Positions 44,936 to 56,524 of a stretch of 64,000 bases of DNA are shown here, one piece after another. How positions within the stretch are numbered: the first letter of the stretch is position 1; the number at the start of each line of letters is the position of its first letter. The stretch covers positions 3,392,501 through 3,456,500 of the forward strand of contig JAGMUV010000002.1 in NCBI GenBank assembly GCA_020744425.1. The letters run 5' to 3'. The translations under genes and the position numbers were made by a program. The notes beneath the pieces were generated by a model. It had not been told where the DNA came from, did not search any database, and was given only the letters and a program-made list of their open reading frames with translations. The DNA comes from Dactylonectria macrodidyma. Its lineage: Eukaryota > Ascomycota > Sordariomycetes > Hypocreales > Nectriaceae.

Positions 44936-45548
44936 AGGCTCTTCGTTTGAGGCTCACATTCCTATTTTCTATTCTCTCCCTCTTTCCTATCATCATTTGG
45001 GGATGATACGGACGACACATTGAATCGGCGCAAGATAAAGTATGGTGCAGGCTGACTTTCATGCCTCTGGAGTAAGACGGCGAGCTTTGGCCTAACGGCA
45101 CTTTTCAGTCCCTATCTTACAGGATGTTCTACCTCTTATTCTTTTTTGCTTTTTGTTTGGGATAACTTTACACGGGCTTGGGTACAGGAGTTTTTTATTG
45201 ATACAGCATAGGTTGGGAAATGGGATGGTCTCTGGGTAGGAAACCAGGTCTGGGTACATACCGTCGACACGACATATCGATCTTTACGGACTGAGTAGTC
45301 AATGAAAGAATTCACACTAGCAAATGACCAAATTGAAAGAAAGACAAATGAATCGGCTTGACAAGTAATGGGCTTGTGTCGCACCAAAACGCTCCAAGTA
45401 GTTCCTCTCAAAGCATCACCTCCCACTCGGTGGTTTGCATCTTCGTCGGGACAACTTAGGTGAGATCGGCTCAGTTCTGACGAAACGCCACTAGTTCGAC
45501 CCAATGCATATGTGTATTGATGAAAAGTAATAACGCCCAAGCCATTCC
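44936..45548. other. Convergent 3' intergenic region
   Basis: These 613 bp lie between the zinc-finger gene stop (+) and the TLS1-like stop (-). T-rich tracts near 45140-45160 are compatible with 3' processing signals. No exon is supported. Confidence 0.5.
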
Positions 45549-46739
45549 TCATTTCTTCCCCTCCTTCTCCTTTTTTAATAACAGATCCCGCATAGCTGCC
45601 CGCACATTTCGACTGCCGCCCAACTTCGGCCCTTTGAGGACATCCTCGGCTCCGGGCCGCACCGGCGGGTTGGTCAACTTCTTCTTCTTGAGTTGACGCT
45701 GCGCGACGTCGTCGAGGAACTGCTGGCGGAACTCCTCGGCCAGCCGGTCGTCGGCGGCGCCGTGCTCGTTGAGGGCCGAGTCCTCGGCGGACGGTTCGGC
45801 GGGGGCTTCGTAGACGTCGACTAGGTTTTCATGGTCAGAGGATATTGAGATGTAGGACGGGAGTGAAGGGGACACCTACGGCGGTTTTCGCGGAGAATCT
45901 CATCGACGAGCTGGTCTCGCTTGATGGCATCGCTGGGACGGCGGTTCCGGGGCCGCCATGGTTTGCCGTCTCGGCCGAGCCGGGGCTTCTTGGCGCGGCG
46001 GCCTCCGCTGCCGTCGTCGGCGAGCACGGAGCTTCCGCCGTGCAGTGTCGCACGCTCCGTCCGGGCCACGTTGATGTCCCGAACCTCTTCGCCGAGGTCG
46101 ATCTCCATCAGGTGGCCCTGCATGACGGCGTGGCCGCCTTCAGGTTTCGCCGGAGGGGCAGGGCCTGGCGGTTGTTTCGCTGTCGCTGTCGTTGTCGCAG
46201 CCACTGTCGCGTCCGGCGCGCTCTTCGCGTTAGATGGTGTTGTCCCGCTCTTGCGACTAGATAGGCGTGATTCTATATATTCCATCCTTGAATGATTAGT
46301 CGAGTCAAGCGGGAGAGAGCATTGAGGCTAGAACGAACATGTGTTTGTCGTTCATGTCGGCGAGCAGGCCGGTCTGGTGGGTGAAGCGCTCGCCGACGCT
46401 CTTGAGCCCGACATCGCCGTCAGCACTCTGAAGGACGAGTGCGCGTTCGCCAGACGCATCGTCGTCCTGCTTTGCGGCGCTCGTGAAGCCCACGCCGCCG
46501 CGGATGCGACTCCGACGCGCATTGCGCAGTCGCAGAGCGGCCGCGACGCTAGACTCGTCTCTTACAGCAGCGCCATGCTCAGCAGCATCGGATAATAGTG
46601 CCTCGAGGGTCTTGGGCGCAGGTTCAGCGGCGGTGTTGTTGCTGTCGTCGTCGTCGTTGTCGGTGCGCTGGCGGTACGCCTTGCGCTTCTTCCCCGCGCG
46701 GAAGCGGATGACGGGTTCGTCGGCTGGAGATGGTTCCAT
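45549..46739 (-). CDS. TLS1: TLS1/C9orf78 (HCA59) family splicing-associated protein
   Basis: Exons 46739-46339, 46286-45880 and 45820-45549 give 359 residues; introns are 52 and 59 nt. The N-terminus has the family signature VIRFRAGKKRKAYRQR. The first splice restores DMNDKHMMEYIESRLSSRK, the most conserved block of the family. The C-terminal third has AEEFRQQFLDDVAQRQ, and the protein ends in a Lys-rich tail. The first intron uses an uncommon GTTCGT donor, but the restored block makes it convincing. Fission yeast Tls1 and human C9orf78 associate with the spliceosomal helicase Brr2 and influence splicing of shelterin transcripts. Ala/Gly-rich inserts are lineage-specific. The start at 46739 is preferred to an upstream in-frame codon at 46790. 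The gene is divergent from the acylphosphatase gene. Confidence 0.86.
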
Positions 46740-47009
46740 TAGGGTCCGCGGCGGGTGATTTTGGTTTGTTTCAGCACGCTGTGCAAGCAAAGATCATGGC
46801 GAGTCGATTGGGTGGTGGAGGATATCGGGGGTTAGGAACTTGAAGTTCTTTCGGCATGGGGGACGCGCGAAGTGACATCAAGCGCCGATCGACAATCTTA
46901 TCACCTGGCCGGGGCTTAGCCGGCAGGCATCCCACCTCGTCTCTATTGCGTCTCTGGATACCTATGCTACCTCATGATTGACAGTCATTGCAATCAAACG
47001 AGTTAGAAA
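46740..47009. promoter_or_regulatory. Compact divergent promoter between TLS1 and acylphosphatase genes
   Basis: Only 270 bp separate the two start codons, so both promoters must lie here. No recognised element was identified. Confidence 0.55.
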
Positions 47010-47501
47010 ATGGCAAAACGGGTATGTTTTCCAGGCGAACAATTGCCATCTCTGTGCTCACTCACAAATAGGTCTACTTCCTCGCTCATGGTGGAACTGT
47101 GCAAGGTACGATGTTTCCTCAAGACCTTACACCGTCGCCCAACTGACGTCATCCAGGTGTCGGCTTCCGGTATGTGATCCCATTGCTTCGCGCCCATGTG
47201 TACTATTTATCTTACTTGGAGAGCAGATATTTCACTCAAAAGAGGGCTCGAGAATATGGCATCACTGGGTGGTGCCGCAATACACCTAATAACAAGGTTG
47301 CTTCCCCTCGATACCTAGATGTAAGGTCCCAATCGCTGACTATCGGACCAGGTCGAGGGCGAGGCGCAAGGCGACGACGATGTTATGATCAAGTTCCTCA
47401 AGGATGTCGACAATGGCCCTCGACATGCAACCGTTGTCCGCCTCGACAAGGAGGATCGAGACGTAGTGGAAGGTGAGGGCAGCTTCGAGGTTAGGCGCTG
47501 A
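47010..47501 (+). CDS. Acylphosphatase
   Basis: Five exons, 47010-47021 (12 nt), 47072-47105, 47157-47169 (13 nt), 47227-47296 and 47352-47501, total 279 nt (92 residues), a normal acylphosphatase length. Splicing assembles the hallmark GTVQGVGFRYFTQ with catalytic Arg20 and ITGWCRNTPNNKVEGEAQG with catalytic Asn38. Each half of the first motif lies in a different exon, so the exon choice is strongly constrained. The enzyme hydrolyses the carboxyl-phosphate bond of acylphosphates in the cytosol. The fourth donor, GTTGCT, is unusual. The remaining introns are 50-57 nt with normal GTATGT/GTACGA donors. Five exons in 93 codons is a high density. The stop lies 93 bp from the convergent PRP16 stop. 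Confidence 0.9.
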
Positions 47502-47594
47502 AGACGGAAAGATGAGATGATGAGTTGGTTTAAGCGAGGTTGGCATCATTCATATCGCTTTGTACTATATTTTCTAATCTATACGCCAACATGC

Positions 47595-50525
47595 TCAAAA
47601 CCCTCTCCCACGGCGCTTAATTACAGGCTTCTTCACTGCACCCTGTGTGACAAACTTCTTTCCATCGTCTCCAACCTTCTTCTTCTTCTTTTGGGTTCGC
47701 TCGGCTTCAGCCAGCTTGCGATCCTCTTCCTTGCGCTTGTCCTCGGCCATCTTGGCCTCAATCTCCATCTTGCGGTTGAACTCGGTCTCGGTAATACGCT
47801 TCTCCCGTACCGAGTACCCCTTCTCTTTGACGGAGTAGAAGACGCCACCCAGGTCAGCCAACCAGTGCGGGTCCACGGCCGTGACCGTCGAGACGTAGAC
47901 TTTGGAGGTGAGAATCAGCTCGTGGTACACGACGTAATCTGGCGGGTGGCCGGCATATAGGGCACTTGTAGGGTGCAGCTGCACTCCCAGATTAGTGCGT
48001 AGGTTGATGTATTCTCCCGAGCCCTTGTATTTGGCCGCCTGGTGGTAGTAGCCCGAACAGATGCACTTGCGGATGATATCCCAGTCCATTCCGCAGCTAC
48101 CCAGCGTCATCTTCTGCATTCGGACGATATCCAAAAGCTGCTCTCGGATTTCCTTTGCTCGTCTCAGAGACTTGGGGTGCAGGAAGTGTTTGATACACCA
48201 TCCATCCGAGTAGCCGTTTGCCTTCCACGCCGAATAGACTTGCAGGTAAGTCAAGTGGTCCGACTCGTGCACCCAAAACTTCTCACGCTGCGTATCAGCT
48301 TCATCCTGCCTTTCCTTGGGTCGATAGAACACATTGGGAACTGAAAGCATCGAGACAATGGTGATCATCTCTTCGCTGCACCCGTACTCTTCGGCGGTGA
48401 TGAGGAGTTTGGCCAAAGACGGGTCCATGGGGAATGCGCTCATCTTACGGCCGATATCCGTCAGCTCACCAAGGTTATCCAGCGCTCCAAGAGCCCAAAG
48501 ATCGAACATTGATGTAGTGATCGTGTCCTGCGGCGGAGGGTCCATGAAATCAAAATCCAAAAGATCCTTCACGCCTAGGGATTTAAGCATGAGTACAGTA
48601 TTGGAGAGGTTTGTGCGCTGGATTTCGGGGATCGTCTGCATGTAAAGCTCCTCCTTGAAGGCTTTCTCCGTAAAGAGTCGAAATGCCTTGCCTGGTCCTG
48701 TTCGACCGGCACGTCCCGAACGCTGTGAAGCGTTTGCCTGGGAGATGGGCGTGATTTGAAGCGTGTCCATACCCATTTTGGGGTTGTACACCTTCATTTT
48801 GGAGAAACCCGCATCCACGACATACTTGATACCATCAACTGTTAAACTGGTTTCGGCGATGTTGGTGGCCACGATGCACTTGCGCACACCAGGTGCAGCT
48901 CGGTCAAAGATCTTTGCTTGAAGATCCGCAGGCATCTGACTGTAGATTGGTAGGATGCTCAGCTTTGGTGGATCGTTGAGTGCATCCAGTCGTTTCTGGA
49001 CCAGCTCGCACGTGATTTCAATATCTTCTTGACCCGTCATGAAGACTAGGATATCGCCGGCGTCCATGGAAACATGGATTGCCAATATTTGTTGGACAGC
49101 TTGATCGACGTAGTCCTCGACGGGCGATCGGTGGAACATAACATCGACAGGGAATGTCCTTCCGGGGATAATAAACTCAGGGGCCCCTCCAAAGAAATCG
49201 GAGAACCTCTTCGAGTTCATGGTTGCGGATGTGACGATGAGCTTGAGATCTCGGCGTCTCTGCAGGATCTTCTTGAACAAACCCATCAGAATATCGGTAT
49301 TGAGAGCACGTTCGTGTGCCTCGTCCATGATGATGCATGAATACCTGTCCAGATCCGGCTCATTGAGCGACTCTCGAAGCAACACACCATCAGTCATGTA
49401 CTTGATGACAGTCTCTTTGCTGGTGCAGTCCTCGAAACGAATCGCGTAACCAACCGTGCTCCCCAACTTCACTTCCATCTCTTCAGCAACTCGCTTTGCA
49501 ACACTCATTGCAGCCACTCGTCGAGGTTGAGTGCAGCCAATCATTCCGGTGTTGCCATAGCCATCCTCGTGGAGAAACTGCGTCAGCTGTGTCGTTTTTC
49601 CGGAACCTGTTTCGCCAACACAAATCACGACTTGATTCTCCCTAATGACTCGGAGGAGATCCTCACGTACAGCAAAGGCGGGTAGGTACTCTCGCTGCTC
49701 CCGCAAGGACTTGCTCTGGCTGAAGTTGCTAGCGCCGTTGTTCTTCTTCATGTGCTCGCTGAATTTGTTGCTTTTGCGTTCGCTCTTCTCCGCCTCGTCC
49801 TCGGCTGGGACGGGCAGCGCGCTGTCTCCGTCCTCTTCCTTTGCGCCCATGATATTTCCCAGTGCGGTTCCAGCTATACTCGTCGCTGATTGAGCCTGTC
49901 GCTGTCGTTCTCGTTGTTGGCGCGCTTCCTTGATCACCTTGCTACCCTTTCTGCTAAATACAGCCATGTCGCTCTGGTAATCTCTCACAGCTGGAACAGG
50001 CTCTAATTGCTTGGTAAAAATGGTTCGTCCGTCGAGGAATGGCGGTCGCAGGTCATGAACCAGTAGATGGACTCGGATCGCTTCTTCGTCGTCAAAGTCG
50101 GATGCCATGTCTCGCCGCTGCGCAACACCAGACACCAACATTCGATTCGTCTCCCAAGCATCGTTCTCTCGTTGTCTCTGTTCTCTCCGGGAGTCGTATC
50201 GAGTTGCCATTTTCTCGGCGCGTGCCGACTCCTGTTGCTGGCCCTCCCAGGCCGACATCTGGTATGAAGCGAACGGGTTGTGCGAATCGTCTCCGAATGT
50301 ATGCCCGCCGAACTCATCTCCACCATACCAATCGCGATCGAGTGCCTTGTCATCCTCATCCGTAGGCTCAGGGCCGTCAAGGTTTCGGGGAGGTGTCGGC
50401 GCGTATTGCGACTGCGCACGCGGTGTTGAGCCACGCGACCCATTCTGGAACCGATTATTTGGTCGCGCAGATTCCATGCGCCTCCTCTTAGGATTATACC
50501 CATCATACTCCCGGTCTTCACCCAT
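47595..50525 (-). CDS. PRP16: PRP16 pre-mRNA splicing DEAH-box RNA helicase
   Basis: Single exon of 976 residues. The N-terminal 270 residues are charged and disordered. The helicase core follows: GETGSGKT (304-311), [13 protein letters not shown] (401-404), SAT (433-435), [21 protein letters not shown] and [12 protein letters not shown]. After it come the winged-helix, ratchet and OB-fold regions ([43 protein letters not shown]). The C-terminal Lys-rich end with RRGRGF fits Prp16/DHX38 rather than Prp2, Prp22 or Prp43. Prp16 uses ATP to remodel the spliceosome between the two catalytic steps and enforces fidelity. It is shorter than the human DHX38, mainly at the N-terminus, as in other fungi. 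It is divergent from PWP1 across 229 bp. Confidence 0.95.
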   Translation of the reverse strand: MGEDREYDGYNPKRRRMESARPNNRFQNGSRGSTPRAQSQYAPTPPRNLDGPEPTDEDDKALDRDWYGGDEFGGHTFGDDSHNPFASYQMSAWEGQQQESARAEKMATRYDSRREQRQRENDAWETNRMLVSGVAQRRDMASDFDDEEAIRVHLLVHDLRPPFLDGRTIFTKQLEPVPAVRDYQSDMAVFSRKGSKVIKEARQQRERQRQAQSATSIAGTALGNIMGAKEEDGDSALPVPAEDEAEKSERKSNKFSEHMKKNNGASNFSQSKSLREQREYLPAFAVREDLLRVIRENQVVICVGETGSGKTTQLTQFLHEDGYGNTGMIGCTQPRRVAAMSVAKRVAEEMEVKLGSTVGYAIRFEDCTSKETVIKYMTDGVLLRESLNEPDLDRYSCIIMDEAHERALNTDILMGLFKKILQRRRDLKLIVTSATMNSKRFSDFFGGAPEFIIPGRTFPVDVMFHRSPVEDYVDQAVQQILAIHVSMDAGDILVFMTGQEDIEITCELVQKRLDALNDPPKLSILPIYSQMPADLQAKIFDRAAPGVRKCIVATNIAETSLTVDGIKYVVDAGFSKMKVYNPKMGMDTLQITPISQANASQRSGRAGRTGPGKAFRLFTEKAFKEELYMQTIPEIQRTNLSNTVLMLKSLGVKDLLDFDFMDPPPQDTITTSMFDLWALGALDNLGELTDIGRKMSAFPMDPSLAKLLITAEEYGCSEEMITIVSMLSVPNVFYRPKERQDEADTQREKFWVHESDHLTYLQVYSAWKANGYSDGWCIKHFLHPKSLRRAKEIREQLLDIVRMQKMTLGSCGMDWDIIRKCICSGYYHQAAKYKGSGEYINLRTNLGVQLHPTSALYAGHPPDYVVYHELILTSKVYVSTVTAVDPHWLADLGGVFYSVKEKGYSVREKRITETEFNRKMEIEAKMAEDKRKEEDRKLAEAERTQKKKKKVGDDGKKFVTQGAVKKPVIKRRGRGF

Positions 50526-50754
50526 TTTTTTTTTTGGTTCAGCCTGGGCTGACAGTCGTGAATACTTGTTGTCGTGGCGAGATGTATGTGAGCTTCAACG
50601 TCACAGATCATGTCCAGAAAACAAGGCCACGAGGTTTATCCGATACTACTCTTATCGATAAACCCCACCTGAAATTTTTGGGAGAAATTTATCTGGGCGC
50701 CCACCAAGCGGCGCATGCTTGCCCACCAACAAGATACCCATATCCAACTTCACG
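50526..50754. promoter_or_regulatory. Short divergent promoter between PRP16 and PWP1
   Basis: 229 bp between two housekeeping RNA-metabolism start codons. It contains a T10 tract next to the PRP16 ATG. Shared regulation is inferred from geometry only. Confidence 0.55.
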
Positions 50755-52427
50755 ATGTCGATGATTACGGCCGCACAATGGGTCCCTCGGGGCTTTGCGG
50801 CGCCTTTCCCTCAAAAGTATACTCTAGACGAGACCGAGTACGAAAGGATAGCAGGGCTTGCCAAGCTCCAACTTGACGACGCCGAAGAAGATCTCAGGGA
50901 AGCTCAGGATGAGCAAGATGGCGCCAAGGAGGGCAATGCTAACCAGGACAATGACGATGAGATGAAAGTCGACGACGAGGCACCTGAAAATAAGACTAAG
51001 TGTGTAACCCCCAGCTACCAATGTCTTATCAAAACTTACACTGACTAACCAGGATCCCCATCGACGATGACGACCTGAAAGAGTACGACTTAGAACACTA
51101 CGATGACGACGATGAGGATTTGCCAGGCAACGGCGAGGGAATGGCCATGTTCGGAAACGTCAAGTCTCTGGCCTACTACGAATCCAACAAGCAGGACCCC
51201 TACATCACTCTCGCCGACAACGAGGACGAGGATGAGGACCGAGAAGAACTCCAGATCCTGGCGACAGACAACTTGATCCTATCTGCCAAGGTGGAAGATG
51301 AGATGGCGCACCTCGAGGTCTACGTGTACGAGGATGCAGAGGACAACCTCTACGTCCACCACGACATCATGCTGCCCGCCATCCCGCTCTGCGTCGAGTG
51401 GATCGACATGCCCGTCAGCAAGGCCGGCGTGGAGAAGGATGCCACCGGCAACTTCGTGGCCATCGGTACCATGGACCCCGATATCGAAGTCTGGGACTTG
51501 GACACCATCGACTGCATGTACCCCAATGCCATTCTCGGCCAGGGAGGCAACTCGGAGGCCGACAAGCCCAAGAAGAAGAAGAAGAAGGCCAAGAAGGCCA
51601 ACGACGAGTTCCACGTCGATGCCGTTCTTTCGCTAGCGGCGAACCGAAAGCACCGCAACCTTCTGGCATCTGCATCGGCCGACAAGACTGTCAAGCTGTG
51701 GGACCTAAACACCACCAAGTGCGCCAAGTCGTACACCTACCACACCGACAAGGTGTGCTCCCTGGCATGGCATGCGGTTGAGTCGACCGTGTTACTAAGC
51801 GGAAGCTACGACCGAACTATTGTGGCCGCCGACATGCGAGCCCCGGACGCGAAGCCGAACCGATGGGGAGTGGAGAGCGATGTCGAGAATGTGCGATGGG
51901 ATCCCCATGATTCCAACTACTTCTTCGTCTCGACGGAGAACGGCATCATTCACTACCATGATATCCGAAATGCGCCGTCTAACCCCACGACGACAAAGTC
52001 AGTCTGGACACTACAGGCTCACGACGAGTCCGTCTCCTCGTTCGACATTAACAGCGTGGTCCCTGGGTTCATGGTCACGGGATCAACCGACAAGACAGTC
52101 AAGCTATGGAACATCCAGCCAACCGGACCCTCGGTAGTGGTCTCTCGCAACCTCGATGTTGGCAAGGTCTTCTCGACTACGTTTGCCCCCGATCCTGAGG
52201 TCGCCTTCCGACTGGCGGTGGCGGGTAGCAAGGGAACCATGCACGTGTGGGATACTAGCACCAACGCCTCAGTCCGAAAGGCCTTTGCGCAACGGGTTCC
52301 TGAATCAAGTGGCAAGGGTGAAGACCGACTTGTTGGTGTGGACAACGATGAGAGCAGCGACAGCGAGGACGAGGGCGGTGATGCTGCGGAGAAGGTTGAT
52401 GACGACGATTCGATGGACGAAAATTAA
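50755..52427 (+). CDS. PWP1: PWP1 periodic tryptophan WD-repeat protein
   Basis: Exons 50755-50999 and 51053-52427 give 539 residues. The 53-nt intron has a CTGACTAACCAG 3' end. The N-terminus SMITAAQWVPRGFAAPFP and an Asp/Glu-rich stretch are typical of Pwp1. WD repeats follow, ending in DIEVWDLD, KTVKLWDLN, YDRTIVAADMR, KTVKLWNIQ and TMHVWDTS, with a KKKKKKAKKA basic insert and an acidic C-terminus. Pwp1 is a nucleolar factor for early 60S (25S/5.8S) ribosome assembly and rRNA processing. An in-frame non-ATG codon upstream at 50719 was ignored; the ATG at 50755 starts the conserved region. Strong C-ending codon bias suggests high expression. Confidence 0.93.
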
Positions 52428-55400
52428 GCGATGACCCCCTGGGCATTAGCGAGGCGTCGGCTTCACAACCATGAAACTTTCTTATTATTTGGTAAGAGGA
52501 ATAGCTTAAGGGCGTATTGGGTGTAGGTCTCAGTCAAATTTGGTGACACTGGTGATAGTCGCAAAGGCGAACCAAAATGGGTGATGGTTACATACAGACT
52601 TCAAAGAGTAACTGTGGTGTAAATAGCTTCGATGTGCCGGCGCGCATGAACGAGTGTTTGTTGAGCTCGGGAGAGCCAGAGAAAAGAAGCCTAACTTGAA
52701 TAAGGCGAATGGAGATACATACGCAGCACACACACATTACGTACTGGTAGCTAGCTGAAGCCAAGGCAAAAGCAAGAATCTAAAACACGACGAACATTTT
52801 AGGGTGGCTAGGGCCAGGGTAGGCTTGGGCATCCTAAAAGCGCATTGAGCTTCCCCCTGACGGATCCCACATCCGATTGATGGAAATCTGAAGTTTGAAG
52901 CGGCCCCGCCTGCGAAAAATCGAAGGCAACCGTCAAAGGAGAAAAGCCGAGGGTTTGACGATGGGATTGATCCATTCAGGAATAAGTGACGAGTTGACCC
53001 AGTTGGTTGGCGTCACAGACACTAACTAACATGCACGAAAGGGAACAACGGTGGCTCGAGTCGACAACGCGTAGGTGCATACTGCGTGAGCCCATCGCGC
53101 GCCTAATTAATGGATGGAATCAGCGGGCTGGTGCCGGTGCCGAGCCCTGGCATAAGCATCGCATGGTGGTGATAGGGTGAATGGCATCGTGCTATGGAGT
53201 CGCAGGCTTGTGCACCTCGTCAATCGACGACAGTGGACCGTCTGCACTCTGCATCCCAAAATACACACCACTCAGAATTTGAGTTGGTTGTCCACACACG
53301 ATTCCCTGTACGCATTGAGTTTCGAAGAGTTGGAAACAAGGCGGAAGAAAAGAGGATTGGATTGGGCTTGGAATCTGGTTATGCCGCATGCGTGCAGCGT
53401 TTCGCAGTCGGCACATCATGGGAGTTAGAGCGACGATCTCCCCCTCCAACTCCAGAATCTCCGGGAGGGCGTCGTCTGGCAGGGCCCGCTTGCGCAGGCA
53501 CGCGATGCCGGGACCGCCACCAGGGCCTGAAACAGAACAACGGTAGAGGCGTTGACACAGGGGTCCAATCAGCGTCGAGGAGAGGCTTCTCAGCAGCTTC
53601 TCAGAGGCATCAGCCATGCAGCGCCGGCAAACTTTTGGTAAGTTTGGGCCTCCTGGTGCGGCCTGGCTTGCTTGCCTGGTCGGGCGCTGGGATCATGGGA
53701 TGGATGGCTGGCCTGGATGAATGGGTCGCTGGAACCAACCACGAGGGGCAGCTGACGCAAGGGCTCGGGGCTCTGAAGGCGCCTCAATCTTTCTCCGACG
53801 CGGCCATGTCCAGGGTTCGTCTAGACAGCGGGTTGACGGGCAGGCGGACCTGGAGGGAGGGAAGCGATTCCCAGGGAGGATCCTGGGAGAACTGGGTGGC
53901 AGTGTGTGTGTGGGCAAGCCATTCCTGGGCTGGGGAGGCAAGCAAGGAGGGCAGAGACACACAGTTCATCTCATCCACGGCGAACATCGAATGGCTTGAG
54001 GCGACCGGTTGGACTGTCACCGTGGCGGCGGCAGGCCGGCAAACCGGTACACTGTTGAGCCAGTCAATGACAACGGGCCAAGGCGACAGATATGCACGAT
54101 GCAGGTACAGTGTGCTGGACCAGTGACAACTCATCCCGTCACCGCTTGAACCACGCCAGTGCCACGCCGGACAGTGACGCCAAACAGTGGACAGTGGACG
54201 ATAGACGAAAGATAGTGGGACTTGCCAGCGCTTGCCTGCTTCCAATTGCCAACAGACACAGAGACAAACACTGGCCGGTCAGGCGGGGGAGTCGTGAAGG
54301 GGTGAGTCTCGGCGATAGCATCCATTTAAAGTGTGTGCATGTGTGATGCGATAAACTCTTCCCTTGTCTTGCCCTTGTTGGGCATGTCCCGCCCACGTCT
54401 TGCCCTTGACCTGTCGGAATAACAACTCATCACTGGTTAGACTTGCGGTAGCGCGCGGGTCGGCCTCATGGCCCAGTGGTCGAGGAGCGGCCAGAGTAGG
54501 GATGGTGGGTTGGCGGTGGGATGGTGGGTGGTAGTGGATGGTGGTGAATGGTGGTTAGTAGTAGTCAATTGACGCATGGTGGCCTGGTGGAGAGGGCCTG
54601 ACCCAACGTTTGCCAACGTACGAAGTAACGTGCGATGGACGCTTGCCGACAAAGAAGGGCCTCACAGGCTAACAAGCAAAGAGCGCACCATCCTAGATAG
54701 GTATGTACGTAGACAAGCAAAGAAGAGAAGAGCGCGAAAAAAGGACGCGCTGCCACGGTGGCTCGCATCATGTAAGTATCTCGTACGAATTGAATCGAGG
54801 CCACGCCCAAAGAGCGTCGTCTGAGCCGGAGCCGACGGTAGGTTCAGCGCTCAAGAGCGTATGTGCTCTTCGACGGAGCCAACAGCGCGGCTATGCCGAA
54901 GTCGCCTGAGGCAATTGAGTTGATGATCCAGCTGGAGGCCACAGACATCTGCACTGACACTAACAATGAGACTTTTATCAAAAGACAAAGACAGACAGTT
55001 GGCAAAGACATTTAGGCCGCCACTGACGCTGAGACTCATCAGTTGCAGTTGCCTCTTTCCCAACAGAGATCAACCATGGTTCGCCTCTAGTGGTGCCAGC
55101 GGGGTTTTTTATTCACGCTGGTGCCGATGAGTTTTCTGTGCTTGTGCCAAAAGGGAGACTGGGAGAGAGAGAATGCATAGTGGTGTCGAGGTGCAAAAAC
55201 TGTGGATATTGTGAGAACCTGAATCGACAGGGGAAATCGCAGCACCATTGGCTACACCAGACTAGCTCCCGCTCCACCAAGAAACCTCCACCAGAAAACC
55301 CATGCTGGCGCGGAGCCGGGATGGGGCGATAGCCAGGGGGGAGAAGGCTTGAGAGTCAGGCTTGCCAGAGAGGGAACAAGACGACGCTCCGGAAATTCGC

Positions 55401-56524
55401 CCTAACCAAACCCTACAACACCCTAGCTCCCCAGCAGAAACAGGTCGATGCGGGTGGGCAATCCCTATCATCCAGGCGGTCCGACCAACCACAGCCCTGC
55501 AAACGTTGGACCGGGGCCCTGGACAAACTTCTCCAGGGGGGCCGGTCGGTCCGCTGAAGTGGGATGTGGGCGCTAGGCTCTCCAGGGCTCTTCGCTCTCG
55601 CTGTGCAGGGCTCTCTCTCATTCCTCTCCAGGGCTTGCTTGCCTGGGCCTTTTGCCTCTGGCCATAGCGTCCCCTCTTCCCAATCCGTTCCCAATATCTT
55701 TGTTTCGTCCCCCCGTCTCCACGCGTTGATCTCCCCTTGGCTTGCCTCTCTTTTCCTTCAACCCCAACGCCGCTCCTTGATCCGTCATTGAAACGCTTCG
55801 CTTTCCCTTCTTCTCTTTTTTTTTTTTGCTCGCGCCAGCCGCACAGCTCACGATCGTCGCTCTCTCCGAACGTGATCTCAGACTTGCGCGCCTATTTGTT
55901 TCTCTTTCTACCCAATCTCACGCCCGCACCCGCAGTGTGCCTTTGAAACCCGCTCGGGATACCCCCATCGCAGGACCGATCGAAACCTCCCAAAACACAC
56001 AAAGACCGAGACCCAAAATCGACGTTGACCGTTCCTTTACCGTCCAAATCCAAGACAAGACACAAAAACCACTCGCTCCAATAAGCCAGCGAACGACGTT
56101 CTCTGCTCGACTAAAGCACGCCACACAACGGCACTCCACGGCACACGCACACCAACTAACCAACTTGTAGTTGGAACTCACACAAGGACTGGACTCCTTT
56201 TCGTACCACTCATCAACTCAAACCATCGTCACAGCCCATCAGGCGACCCGGCTAGACCTCACACAGACTCAACCGGAAACGTCATCCAGCTCACCTCGCA
56301 CCAGACCAGTCCTCTGAATCAGTCAACCTTTGGCGCAAGTCGATCTTAACCCACTCAACCTCCCAGACTCTGTCGACTCCATTCTAGCTTCATCCACACT
56401 TCTGGACATTAACCGCCACCTGGTGGAATTAAATCTACGAAACCAATTCATTGCCGCTTTCCAAGTTTGCTTCGGCTGCAGTTCGTCAACCTCCGTTACA
56501 CGATCCCCAATCACAGCATTCACA
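52428..56524. other. Intergenic desert of 4.1 kb
   Basis: No gene is supported. A 310-residue open frame at 53194-54126 (+) is overlapped by equally long frames on the other strand and resembles no protein. A G-rich GGTGGGATGG minisatellite lies at 54498-54560. From about 55570 to 56524 the plus strand is pyrimidine- then CA-rich and is the likely long leader of the gene at 56525. Confidence 0.55.
54498..54560 (+). repeat. G-rich GGTGG(G)ATGG minisatellite with G-quadruplex potential
   Basis: Imperfect units of GATGGTGGGT, GGCGGTGGGA and GGATGGTGGTGA type. Four GGG runs between 54499 and 54528 are separated by loops of 7-9 nt, a pattern able to fold as a G-quadruplex on the plus strand. Confidence 0.6.

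Noticed and set aside
53194..54126. 310-residue open frame on the plus strand
   Set aside because: No ATG-proximal domain or family motif is visible, comparable open frames lie on the opposite strand, and Trp/Gly/Arg-rich content is typical of GC-rich chance frames.
54465..54495. tRNA A-box-like sequence (TGGCCCAGTGG)
   Set aside because: There is no B box at the right distance and no cloverleaf; the sequence runs into a G-rich minisatellite.
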